Source of the DNA: an uncultured Bacilli bacterium
GTDB lineage: Bacteria > Bacillota_I > Bacilli_A > RF39 > UBA660
Direction: 5' to 3'
NCBI GenBank assembly: GCA_947586295.1
Contig: CANPXQ010000013.1
Span: 1-13,266, forward strand
Length of the DNA: 13,266 nucleotides
Under the pieces are notes generated by a model. The model saw nothing but the letters and a program-made list of their open reading frames with translations. It did not search any database and was not told the origin of the DNA. How positions within the stretch are numbered: the stretch's first letter is position 1; each line of letters starts with the position of its first letter. Positions 6,129 through 13,245 of the stretch are shown here, piece by piece. A program made the translations under genes and the position numbers.

Positions 6129-7399
6129 AAGAAATTGAATTAAAAGGATTAAATGAAAAAGTATATGAGCATAAAACGAAAGAAGGTTTAAGAGTATATA
6201 TTTGGGTCAATAATAAAATAAAAAGTACTTATATGACTTTAACAGTACCCTATGGTTCAATTCATACCCACTTTAAAGTAAATAATAAAACATATAAAGT
6301 ACCTAAAGGAACAGCTCATTTTTTAGAACATATAAAATTTAATGTTGATAAAGATGTAACGGCTCACGATTTGTTTAAAAAAATAGGTGGGGAGGCTAAT
6401 GCTTTTACGTCTTTTAGAGTAACTAGTTATACAGTATATGCTTTAAATAATGTTATTGAAAACTTAAATACTTTATTAGATTTTGTTTATAATCCTTATT
6501 TTACTAAAAGTATGGTTAATAAAGAAAAAGGTATTATTGTTGAAGAAGCTAATATGGGAATAGATGATCCTTATAATGTTAGTTTTTATGAATTTTATAA
6601 ACAAATATTTTCTAAAAGTAATTTTCGCAATGAAATAACTGGTTTACCAGAAGATATTAATAGCATTACAATAGATGATGTTTTAAATGTTTATGAAGCT
6701 TTTTATCATCCTGAAAATATGTATTTAATTGTAACGGGAAATGTTTCCCCATATGAAATAGTTAAAACTGTCGAAGATAATTTAAAAACAAAAGAATTTA
6801 AAGAATTTATTAAACCAAAAGTTATAAAAGCGAAAGAAGATAAAATGGTGGTAAAAAAACATAGTAGTCTAAAGTTAAATGTTACTAGCTCTTTATTTCG
6901 GTATGCTTTAAAAATTCCTCGTAATAAATTTAAAAATATTGCGGATCAAGAATTATTAATATATTTATATATTTTAGGTCAAATGAATTTTGGTTCGACT
7001 TCTAATTTTCGAGAATTTTTAAGAGAAAAGGAATTAGTTACATCATTTAATGGTAAATTTACAATAATTGATGATTATGTAGTTTTAAGTTTTTATGCTT
7101 TAACGGATTATTATGAAGAAGTAGAGAAAGCTATTGATAAGCAAATGCAAAATAATAATTTAGATAAAAAAGATTTTTTACGTAAGAAAAAAGCCGAAAT
7201 AGCCAATTTAATTTTAAAGTATGATGATATTACGGAAGTTAATGATCAAATAATGAGTGATATTATTGTAAATAATCATATTGTAGATAATTTTTCGGAA
7301 CTATTTAATCAAATTAATGTAGATAAAATGCTTGAAATAATGGATATAATAACGCATAATCAAAGTAAAGCCACAATGATAGTAAATCCTTTAAAATAA
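6125..7399 (+). CDS. ymfH: M16-family zinc peptidase, YmfH-like
   Basis: 424 residues. The inverted zinc motif is HFLEH (H65, E68, H69) in KGTAHFLEHIKFN. The third ligand is expected in EKGIIVEEANMGIDDP, most likely E141 (72 residues after H69, near the spacing seen in pitrilysin-type enzymes). NAFTSFRVTSYTVYAL follows the usual M16 path. In the second half, the segment FLREKELVTSFNG keeps R300 but has S307 where the partner has Tyr, so the R/Y pair is incomplete. The active site is therefore predicted to be completed by the YmfF-like protein, as in mitochondrial processing peptidase and bacterial two-gene M16 enzymes. No signal peptide is visible, so it acts in the cytoplasm. It ends at a terminator shared with the convergent rpsD. 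Confidence 0.88.
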   Translation: MKEIELKGLNEKVYEHKTKEGLRVYIWVNNKIKSTYMTLTVPYGSIHTHFKVNNKTYKVPKGTAHFLEHIKFNVDKDVTAHDLFKKIGGEANAFTSFRVTSYTVYALNNVIENLNTLLDFVYNPYFTKSMVNKEKGIIVEEANMGIDDPYNVSFYEFYKQIFSKSNFRNEITGLPEDINSITIDDVLNVYEAFYHPENMYLIVTGNVSPYEIVKTVEDNLKTKEFKEFIKPKVIKAKEDKMVVKKHSSLKLNVTSSLFRYALKIPRNKFKNIADQELLIYLYILGQMNFGSTSNFREFLREKELVTSFNGKFTIIDDYVVLSFYALTDYYEEVEKAIDKQMQNNNLDKKDFLRKKKAEIANLILKYDDITEVNDQIMSDIIVNNHIVDNFSELFNQINVDKMLEIMDIITHNQSKATMIVNPLK

Positions 7400-7434
7400 A
7401 AAACTGTATCAATTTTCGATACAGTTTAATTTTA
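7393..7434. terminator. Convergent terminator between the ymfH-like gene and rpsD
   Basis: AAACTGTATC (7401-7410) pairs perfectly with GATACAGTTT (7418-7427) around a 7-nt loop. On the minus strand it is followed by a run of T interrupted by one A, a strong terminator for rpsD. On the plus strand the tail TTTAATTTTA is weaker, so it mainly serves rpsD but can stop both. Confidence 0.85.
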
Positions 7435-8031
7435 ACGGTTATAAAATTCGACAATAAGTTGTTCATTAACTTCCGAATTAAGTTCACTTCTTTCGGGAGT
7501 TCTTTTATATTTACCAGTTAAAGAATTCTTATCCATTTCTAAATAAGCTGGTACAGCGGCATTTTGTTCTAAAGCATCTATAATAGCTGGATGGTGTAAA
7601 GAATTTTCTTTAACGGAAATAATATCGCCAACTTTAGTAGTATAAGATGGAATATCACATTTTTTACCATTTACCAGAATATGTCCGTGGTTAACAATTT
7701 GTCGAGCACTTCTTCTTGTCCGCGCCATTCCTAAGCGATATACCATATTATCTAAACGACTTTCTAATAATTTAAGTAAATTTTCTCCCGCAGTACCTTT
7801 CATTTTAGAAGCCTTTTCAAAAACTTTTTTAAATTGTTTTTCAGTTAAGCCATATAAGTATCTAACTTTTTGTTTTTCTTGTAATTGGATACCATATTCA
7901 CTTAATTTCTTTCTTCGGTCTTGGCCGTGTTGTCCAGGAGCATAAGCTCTTTTTAAGTCTTTGCCATTTTCCAAAGTTGAAAAGTTTAATCTTCGAGATA
8001 CTTTATTAGCGGGTCCCGTATATCTTGCCAT
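7432..8031 (-). CDS. rpsD: 30S ribosomal protein S4
   Basis: 199 residues from the ATG encoding MARYTGPANKVSRRL; the S4 family in Bacilli is about 200. S4 binds the 5' domain of 16S rRNA and starts 30S assembly. Visible marks are the N-terminal RRLNFSTLENGKDLKRAY..GQHGQ block, the S4 RNA-binding domain around SRLDNMVYRLGMA and RRSARQIVNHGHILVNGK, and the typical end EQLIVEFYNR. The four-cysteine zinc knuckle of the C+ form is absent, so this is the zinc-free C- form. An upstream in-frame ATG at 8044-8046 lies next to the Shine-Dalgarno sequence and is rejected as start. It is monocistronic, with its own consensus promoter, a long structured leader and a terminator, which fits autoregulation as known for rpsD in Bacillus subtilis. 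Confidence 0.98.
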   Translation of the reverse strand: MARYTGPANKVSRRLNFSTLENGKDLKRAYAPGQHGQDRRKKLSEYGIQLQEKQKVRYLYGLTEKQFKKVFEKASKMKGTAGENLLKLLESRLDNMVYRLGMARTRRSARQIVNHGHILVNGKKCDIPSYTTKVGDIISVKENSLHHPAIIDALEQNAAVPAYLEMDKNSLTGKYKRTPERSELNSEVNEQLIVEFYNR

Positions 8032-8180
8032 AAAATCTCCTTTCATTTTATTTGCAAAATATTTATCGTCCTATTACTAATTTATAGGGAGTTTGGAATA
8101 ATTTTTCTATAGGCAATAGATACTTTATTTATTTCACCAAACACATTACAAATTATAATAGTTCTGCCTAAATAACTTGC
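8032..8180 (-). promoter_or_regulatory. rpsD 5' leader with predicted pseudoknot, probable S4 autoregulatory element
   Basis: The predicted transcript has about 149 nt before the ATG. In RNA order, TAGGCA (8170-8165) can pair with TGCCTA (8115-8110), and GTTTGG (8142-8137) with CCAAAC (8096-8091). The two helices cross, which defines a pseudoknot. The TGCCT of the first helix also sits as the loop of a small 5-bp hairpin (8120-8106). A further imperfect hairpin (8090-8069) lies nearer the start codon. S4 is known to repress its own mRNA through pseudoknotted leaders in E. coli and through the rpsD leader in B. subtilis. That this leader does the same is inference from position and topology. 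Confidence 0.6.
8037..8043 (-). promoter_or_regulatory. rpsD ribosome binding site AAAGGAG
   Basis: AAAGGAG precedes the ATG at 8031 by five bases, and the in-frame ATG at 8046-8044 abuts it. Together with the conserved MARYTGP terminus, this fixes the start at 8031. Confidence 0.9.
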
Positions 8181-8186
8181 ACGAGT

Positions 8187-8215
8187 ATTATATCTAAATC
8201 TTATGCTTATGTCAA
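8187..8215 (-). promoter_or_regulatory. Perfect consensus sigma-A promoter of rpsD
   Basis: On the minus strand TTGACA (8215-8210), a 17-nt spacer and TATAAT (8192-8187) match the consensus at every position. Transcription would start near 8180, leaving a leader of about 150 nt. Confidence 0.9.
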
Positions 8216-8247
8216 ATAAAAAAGTAGGGTAAAACCGCAATTAAGGA

Positions 8248-8276
8248 TTTAAAAATTATCTAAACTATGGTAAACT
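8248..8276 (+). promoter_or_regulatory. Candidate promoter of the ezrA operon
   Basis: TTTAAA (8248-8253), a 17-nt spacer and TAAACT (8271-8276). It would start transcription near 8283, just before the ribosome binding site AAGGTGA (8285-8291). The boxes are weak matches in AT-rich DNA, and TATTAT at 8277 is an alternative -10 box. The rpsD promoter points away from it, so this spacer is a divergent promoter region. Confidence 0.35.
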
Positions 8277-8297
8277 TATTATATAAGGTGAAGGATT

Positions 8298-10016
8298 ATG
8301 GGAAGAACAACTTTTCTGATACTTTCAGTAGCATACTATTTTATTTCTCTTGCTATTGTAGGTTTAGTATTATATTTAATGAAAAGAAATGAAAAGAAAA
8401 AATATAAAAAAGAAATTGAAAAATTAGAAACGGAAAAAAATTTAATTATATCCGCTAGTATGATGAGTGAATTAAATAAAGTAGAAGCTTTAGTTAATAA
8501 TGAAGAATTAAAGGCCAAATATAAAGAATGGCAAAATCGTTTTAAAACTATTAAAGATAAGGATTTACCAAAAATAACTGATGCTATAAATGAAATAGAT
8601 GAATTATTTATGGATAATGATTTAAAAGGATTAAAAAGTCTTTTATTAAAAACGGATTATGATTTAAATGCTTTAAAAACGAAGGCGGATTTTTTGTTAG
8701 AGGAAATTAAAGAACTAACTTTAAGTGAAGAAAAAAATCGTGAAATAATTACCAAATTGAAAGCGGAATATCGGCAAATTATGCAAGAATATCACGATAA
8801 TGAAGATGATTATAAAATTGTTAAGGTACCAGTGGAACTTCAATTTGAAAATGTCGATAAATTATTTAATGCTTTTGAACGCAATATGGATCAAAATGCT
8901 TATACTGAAGTCGGAAAGATAGTTAAAGCGATTGCCGATATTATTGAAAACTTAAAAGTTGTTATTGAAGAAACTAAACCAGTAGTTTTACTCGGCAAAA
9001 ATTTAATTCCGAGTAAGATCGAAGATATTAAAAAAATTAGTAGTCAAATGGAAAAAGAAGGGTACAACTTAGAATATTTAAATATTGATTATAATATTGA
9101 AGAAGCGAATAAGAAAATAACCGATATTTTTCAAAGATTAAATGTTTTAAATTTAGAAGATTCTTTATTTGAATTAAAAACAATGCATGATTATTTTGAT
9201 TCTTTATATAATGATTTTGATAATGAAAAAATTTCCAAAAGAATATATGAAGATTTTTCTCGTTCGATAATTATTAAAACCACCCGTTTAGAAAAAGTAA
9301 ATAATGAACTTTATAAAAAAATAGATGATTTAAAATATAGTTATGATTTAGATGATGATGAAGTAGCTCTTATTAGTGAAATAAAAGAAGAAATCGCTAG
9401 CATTCATTCTAGTTATGATAAAATAATTGATATTGGGCGCAGCAAAATTTTATCTTTTTCCAAACTCGCTAAAGAAATGGAAATAATTAATAATAGATTA
9501 GTGAAAACTGAAGAAAAATTAAATAATGCTTTAAAAAGTTTGAGTAATTTAAAAGAAGATGAAATTCGAGCTCGGGAACAATTAGAAGAAATTAAAAAGA
9601 TCTTAAATCAAACTAAAGAAAAATTTCGTTCCTTTAAATTACCAGTTGTACCTAAAAATTATTATATAGAATTAAGTGAAGCAATGGAAGCCATAAACGA
9701 GATGACTAATGTTTTAAATAGTCGGCCGATATCTATTAAAACCTTAAATTTAAGGGTAGATACCGGAAGGGATTTAGTTTTAAAAGTTTATAATACGGTT
9801 AATGAAACTATTAAAACGGCTAAGATGGCTGAGGCAGCAATCGTATATGGTAATCGTTATCGGATAACTAATAAAGATGTTGATTTTGGTTTAACTAAAG
9901 CGGAAAATTTATTTAATAAAGGTAATTTTCACGCTAGTTTAGAAAACGCTATTAATGCTATTAATATTATTGAACCAGGTATATATAAGCGTTTATTAAA
10001 TGAATATCAAGGATAG
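8298..10016 (+). CDS. ezrA: Septation ring formation regulator EzrA
   Basis: 572 residues, close to the 560-570 of Bacilli EzrA. EzrA is a membrane-anchored protein that binds FtsZ, limits Z-ring formation away from midcell and takes part in division and cell-wall synthesis. Residues about 5-27 form the single N-terminal membrane helix. The positive stretch KRNEKKKYKKE then puts the rest inside the cell. The remainder is almost entirely long heptad-rich helices with Glu/Lys/Leu, as in the spectrin-like arc of EzrA. The C-terminal signature AEAAIVYGNRYR, then KAENLFNKGNFHASLENAI and IEPGIYKRLL, matches the family's conserved end. It is first in a tight operon with the cysteine desulfurase (8 nt away, its Shine-Dalgarno overlapping this stop) and thiI, the same order as in Bacillus. 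Confidence 0.93.
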   Translation: MGRTTFLILSVAYYFISLAIVGLVLYLMKRNEKKKYKKEIEKLETEKNLIISASMMSELNKVEALVNNEELKAKYKEWQNRFKTIKDKDLPKITDAINEIDELFMDNDLKGLKSLLLKTDYDLNALKTKADFLLEEIKELTLSEEKNREIITKLKAEYRQIMQEYHDNEDDYKIVKVPVELQFENVDKLFNAFERNMDQNAYTEVGKIVKAIADIIENLKVVIEETKPVVLLGKNLIPSKIEDIKKISSQMEKEGYNLEYLNIDYNIEEANKKITDIFQRLNVLNLEDSLFELKTMHDYFDSLYNDFDNEKISKRIYEDFSRSIIIKTTRLEKVNNELYKKIDDLKYSYDLDDDEVALISEIKEEIASIHSSYDKIIDIGRSKILSFSKLAKEMEIINNRLVKTEEKLNNALKSLSNLKEDEIRAREQLEEIKKILNQTKEKFRSFKLPVVPKNYYIELSEAMEAINEMTNVLNSRPISIKTLNLRVDTGRDLVLKVYNTVNETIKTAKMAEAAIVYGNRYRITNKDVDFGLTKAENLFNKGNFHASLENAINAINIIEPGIYKRLLNEYQG

Positions 10017-10024
10017 GAGGTATT

Positions 10025-11155
10025 ATGATATATTTAGATTATTGTGCTACAACTCCTGTAGCCTATGAAGTATTAGATACAATTAATAAAGTGACGAAAG
10101 AATATATTGGTAATGCTAATTCTATTCATTCTTTAGGGAGAAAATCGAGAGATTTATTAAATAGTGCTACTAACCAAATTGCTAATATATTTAATGTTTC
10201 GCCTAATGAATTAATTTATACCTCGGGAGCTACGGAAAGCAATAATATGGCTCTTATTGGGGTTGCCCTAGCGAATCGCAAAAAAGGCAATCATATAATT
10301 GTTTCAAAATTAGAACATCCTTCAATATATAGTATTTGTAATCATTTAGAAACCTTGGGTTTTGAGATAAGTTATGTTAAAAATACGGCTGAAGGATTAA
10401 TTGATTTTGATGATTTAAAAAAATTAGTTCGCAAAGAAACAATATTAGTTAGTATTTGTGCAGTAAATAGTGAAGTAGGTATTCGGCAACCTTTAAAAAT
10501 GATCCGTCAAATAATTAAAAAAGAAAATTTTGGAACAATATTTCATTCCGATATGACGCAAGCAATAGGTAAAGTAAGTGTTAATTTACACGATGTTGAT
10601 CTCGCTAGTATTTCTGCTCATAAAATATATGGACCTAAAGGCATAGGTTTATTATATAAAAATAGTAATGTTGATATGGTACCTTTAATATATGGAACCA
10701 GTAAAGAAGAAAATAATTATCGTCCGGGGACCCCATCTTTACCTCTTATAGCTGCTTTTTCTAAAGCAATTCGTCTCGCTAATAATGATTTAGAAAAAAA
10801 AGAACGATTTATTACACTTTTAAATGATAAAATTGTTAATCATTTAAAAAAATATCCCCATATTTTAATAAATAAAACTAATTATTCTATTCCGCACATC
10901 TTAAATATTAGTCTAATGGATGTTATGAGTGAACCTTTTGTTTATGCTTTAGAGAAAAAAGAAGTTTATGTTAGTACTAATACAGCTTGCAGTAGTAAAG
11001 AATTATCGACTAGTGTTATGGCTATTTATAATGATTTAAATAGAGCTAAGCACACTATTAGAATCAGTTTATCTTCTTTAACAACAACGGATGAAGTAAA
11101 TCGTTTCTTACAAATATTTGATGAAGAATATTCAAAATTAAGTAATTTAAAATAA
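10025..11155 (+). CDS. iscS: Cysteine desulfurase (NifS/IscS family, NifZ-type partner of ThiI)
   Basis: 376 residues. This PLP enzyme turns cysteine into alanine and a protein-bound persulfide. Visible features are the start IYLDYCATTPV, the PLP-contact segment TSGATESNN, H98 in KLEHPS, D176 in FHSDMTQAIGK, the PLP lysine K200 in SAHKIYGPKGIG, RPGTPSLP, and the catalytic Cys C322 in VSTNTACSSKE. The short loop between the RPGT region and the Cys, and the location directly upstream of thiI, fit the dedicated NifZ-type enzyme that feeds sulfur to ThiI in Bacillus rather than a general Fe-S cluster enzyme. No IscU or SUF genes are in view. AGGAGGT (10016-10022) supports the start, and the spacer to thiI is nine bases. 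Confidence 0.93.
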   Translation: MIYLDYCATTPVAYEVLDTINKVTKEYIGNANSIHSLGRKSRDLLNSATNQIANIFNVSPNELIYTSGATESNNMALIGVALANRKKGNHIIVSKLEHPSIYSICNHLETLGFEISYVKNTAEGLIDFDDLKKLVRKETILVSICAVNSEVGIRQPLKMIRQIIKKENFGTIFHSDMTQAIGKVSVNLHDVDLASISAHKIYGPKGIGLLYKNSNVDMVPLIYGTSKEENNYRPGTPSLPLIAAFSKAIRLANNDLEKKERFITLLNDKIVNHLKKYPHILINKTNYSIPHILNISLMDVMSEPFVYALEKKEVYVSTNTACSSKELSTSVMAIYNDLNRAKHTIRISLSSLTTTDEVNRFLQIFDEEYSKLSNLK

Positions 11156-11164
11156 GGGAGTATT

Positions 11165-12352
11165 ATGCAAAAAATTATTATTATAAAATATGGTGAGTTA
11201 TCTACTAAAAAAGATAATATTGGTTATTTTTTAAATACTTTAAAAAATAATATTAAAGAAGTTTTAATTGATGAAGAGGTAAATATATCTTTAGATATTG
11301 GAAGAATGTTTATTGAAGTACAAGAAGAAAGTATTCCTAAGGTAGTAGCTAAATTAAAAAAGATATTTGGGATACACGAAATAATAGTGGGATATAAAGA
11401 TTTAGATTTTACTTTAGATGCTTTAAAAGAAAATACGTTAAAACTTTTAGAGGCAAAAGATTTTAAAACTTTTAAAATTAATACGAAAAGAAGTAATAAA
11501 AAATATCCTTATAAAAGTATGGAACTTAATAATCTAATAGGTTCTTATATTTTGGATAATAAAAAAGTAAAAGTAGATGTTTTAAATCCGGAAGTTATTT
11601 TTAATATTGAAATTAGACAAAAAGAAATATTATATTATGATATGAAAATTAAAGGGTTAGGGGGTTATCCTGTAGGAACATTAGGTAAGGGATTACTGAT
11701 GTTAAGTGGAGGTATTGATTCTCCTGTGGCGGGATTTTTAGCAGCTAAAAGAGGTATTATGTTAGAAGCAATATATTTTGAAAGTCCTCCCCATACAAGT
11801 GAAAATGCCAAAAATAAAGTTCTAGCTTTAGCAACTATTCTTTCCGAATATAGTGCGAAAATAAAAGTTCATATTGTTAATTTTACAGCTATTCAAGAAG
11901 CTATTTTAAAAAATATTCCTAATGATTATTTAATAACTATTATGCGGCGAATGATGTATCGGATAAGCGAACAAATAGCGTTAAAAAATAAATGTTTAGT
12001 TTTAATTAATGGTGAAAGTATTGGCCAGGTTGCTAGTCAAACATTAACTAGTATGAATTGTATTAATGCAGTTGTGAATATGCCTGTTATAAGACCTGTG
12101 GCTTGTTATGATAAATTACAAATAATAGATATGGCTAAAAATATTGGTAGTTATGAAACAAGTATATTACCATATGAAGACTGTTGTACAGTGTTTGTGC
12201 CTCAACACCCGGTAATTAATCCCTCCTTAAAAAAAGCTTGTGAATATGAAAAATTAATTGATTATGAAGCATTAATTAAAGAAGCCATATTAAATGAGGA
12301 AATCATTTATGTTCCTTTAAAAGAAGAAGCAAAATATCAAGATATATTATAA
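11165..12352 (+). CDS. thiI: tRNA 4-thiouridine synthase ThiI (form without rhodanese domain)
   Basis: 395 residues. ThiI adenylates U8 of tRNA and inserts sulfur to give 4-thiouridine, a near-UV sensor, and in some species also supplies sulfur for the thiamine thiazole. The N-terminus is a ferredoxin-like plus THUMP RNA-binding region (about residues 1-165). It is followed by the PP-loop ATP site MLSGGIDSPVAGF, with SGGIDSP at 181-187. The segment YEDCCTVFVPQHPV (C340 and C341) is the usual conserved cysteine region. The E. coli rhodanese extension is missing, as in Bacillus, so the sulfur must come straight from the cysteine desulfurase encoded just upstream. The start is supported by AAGGGAG (11154-11160). 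No terminator is evident after the stop, so the small downstream gene may be co-transcribed. Confidence 0.95.
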   Translation: MQKIIIIKYGELSTKKDNIGYFLNTLKNNIKEVLIDEEVNISLDIGRMFIEVQEESIPKVVAKLKKIFGIHEIIVGYKDLDFTLDALKENTLKLLEAKDFKTFKINTKRSNKKYPYKSMELNNLIGSYILDNKKVKVDVLNPEVIFNIEIRQKEILYYDMKIKGLGGYPVGTLGKGLLMLSGGIDSPVAGFLAAKRGIMLEAIYFESPPHTSENAKNKVLALATILSEYSAKIKVHIVNFTAIQEAILKNIPNDYLITIMRRMMYRISEQIALKNKCLVLINGESIGQVASQTLTSMNCINAVVNMPVIRPVACYDKLQIIDMAKNIGSYETSILPYEDCCTVFVPQHPVINPSLKKACEYEKLIDYEALIKEAILNEEIIYVPLKEEAKYQDIL

Positions 12353-12397
12353 GTATAGAAAAAGAAAAAAAAGGCAATAATAATAGTGGTGAAGATA

Positions 12398-12598
12398 ATG
12401 CAAGCTAGAGACTACTATTATAAAAGTTATGATGTATCAAATAAAAATCGTTTAGAAAGATTAAAAATGGAATATAATAATCCCTATGGATATAATTTTG
12501 CCTCTAATTTAAGAAGAGAAATTAATTTAGATACTAAATATACTTCTATTAATCAAGATTTTGTCAAAAATAAAGAATTTAATAATAAAAAGGCTTAA
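12398..12598 (+). CDS. Small uncharacterised Tyr/Asn-rich protein
   Basis: 66 residues from ATG 12398. GTGGTGA (12386-12392) is read as the ribosome binding site rather than as start codons, the same layout as before the HD-domain gene. The protein is polar and basic, with eight tyrosines (including a YYY run at 6-8), many Asn and Lys, no membrane segment, no signal peptide and no Cys. The fragment NNPYGYNFASNLRREI suggests a short helix. I do not recognise a family. It sits 45 nt after thiI and is followed by its own terminator. It could be a genuine small protein or a remnant; the good ribosome binding site and conserved-looking composition favour a real gene. Confidence 0.6.
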   Translation: MQARDYYYKSYDVSNKNRLERLKMEYNNPYGYNFASNLRREINLDTKYTSINQDFVKNKEFNNKKA

Positions 12599-12609
12599 AT
12601 TCTTTTTTT
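12572..12609 (+). terminator. Intrinsic terminator overlapping the end of the small gene
   Basis: AAAGAATTTAA (12572-12582) pairs perfectly with TTAAATTCTTT (12595-12605) around a 12-nt loop, and the T-run goes on to 12609. The 5' arm lies in the last codons of the 66-residue gene. It ends the ezrA-thiI transcription unit. Confidence 0.75.
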
Positions 12610-12623
12610 ATTTATGATAGAAT
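12595..12623 (+). promoter_or_regulatory. Candidate extended -10 promoter of the VirB2-like gene
   Basis: TG-A-TAGAAT (12615-12623) is an extended -10 element. A weak -35 TTAAAT (12595-12600) stands 17 nt upstream inside the terminator arm. The leader to the TTG start would be about 13 nt. Confidence 0.4.
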
Positions 12624-12631
12624 AAATTAGT

Positions 12632-12637
12632 AGGTGA
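12632..12637 (+). promoter_or_regulatory. Ribosome binding site AGGTGA favouring a TTG start
   Basis: AGGTGA is followed after five bases by TTG 12643. The alternative GTG start at 12634 lies within this site and has no ribosome binding site of its own. Confidence 0.6.
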
Positions 12638-12642
12638 TTAAA

Positions 12643-13245
12643 TTGACGGATTTTTGCGTAGCTACTTCCAGAATTTGGCAATTGGCCGGATATGTATTGT
12701 TTATTATTAAAGTACTTATTCCTATAATAATAATTATTTTGGGGGTAATGGATTTTGTAAAAGCTATTACATCTAGTAAAGATGATACTATAAATGCTGC
12801 GGCTAAAGCTTTAATTACGCGGATAATTATTGGTATTGTAATCTTTTTTGTTCCTCTTTTAATTAGTACTCTATTTAAATTAATCAAAAATGCTTCCGTT
12901 TATATAGCGAAAGCTGATGCTTGTCAAGCGTGTTTATTAAGACCTTTCGCTAGTGATTGTGCGGGCTATAAACAAACGGCTAAAATAGAACAGGAAAAAC
13001 AAAAAGAAGAGGCATCTAGTGATAGTGGTGGATATGTAGTAGAAAGTGAAGGATGTTATAAATGTGGGGATGAATATAAATGGAATCCTCCAACTAGTGA
13101 AAGAAAAGATTGTGTTTATCAAAGTTATAACTCCTATACAGGTTCAAAATTTACTCAAGAAACTTGTCTAAATGCTAATGATGAAAATCGAACTGGTCAT
13201 ACTTCGACAGTAGGTGGTAAGGAAGATGAAGAAAGTCTTCGGTGA
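12643..13245 (+). CDS. Two-helix VirB2/TrbC-like membrane protein with Cys-rich tail
   Basis: 200 residues from TTG 12643. Two long hydrophobic helices (about 14-39 and 57-82) are joined by a short polar loop, SSKDDTINAAAKALITR. This topology resembles VirB2/TrbC pilin-type proteins and a family of small hypothetical proteins in low-GC Firmicutes. After the helices come CQAC (C94, C97), C106, an acidic/Gln low-complexity stretch, GCYKCGDEYKW (C138, C141), C157 and C175. The paired cysteines suggest a metal site or disulfides in an exposed tail. There is no classic cleavable signal peptide, so the protein probably sits in the membrane with the tail outside. The stop is TGA, and the same frame remains open from there to the window edge. 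Function is unknown. A pilin role is only suggested by the topology. Confidence 0.65.
   Translation: MTDFCVATSRIWQLAGYVLFIIKVLIPIIIIILGVMDFVKAITSSKDDTINAAAKALITRIIIGIVIFFVPLLISTLFKLIKNASVYIAKADACQACLLRPFASDCAGYKQTAKIEQEKQKEEASSDSGGYVVESEGCYKCGDEYKWNPPTSERKDCVYQSYNSYTGSKFTQETCLNANDENRTGHTSTVGGKEDEESLR

Noticed and set aside
8336..8518. Minus-strand ORF over the start of ezrA
   Set aside because: Shadow of the lysine-rich ezrA N-terminus; ezrA itself is clearly real.
12627..13122. Two minus-strand ORFs (12627-12887 and 12937-13122) opposite the VirB2-like gene
   Set aside because: Both are antisense shadows. The plus-strand frame spans both, has a ribosome binding site and shows coherent membrane helices and Cys motifs.
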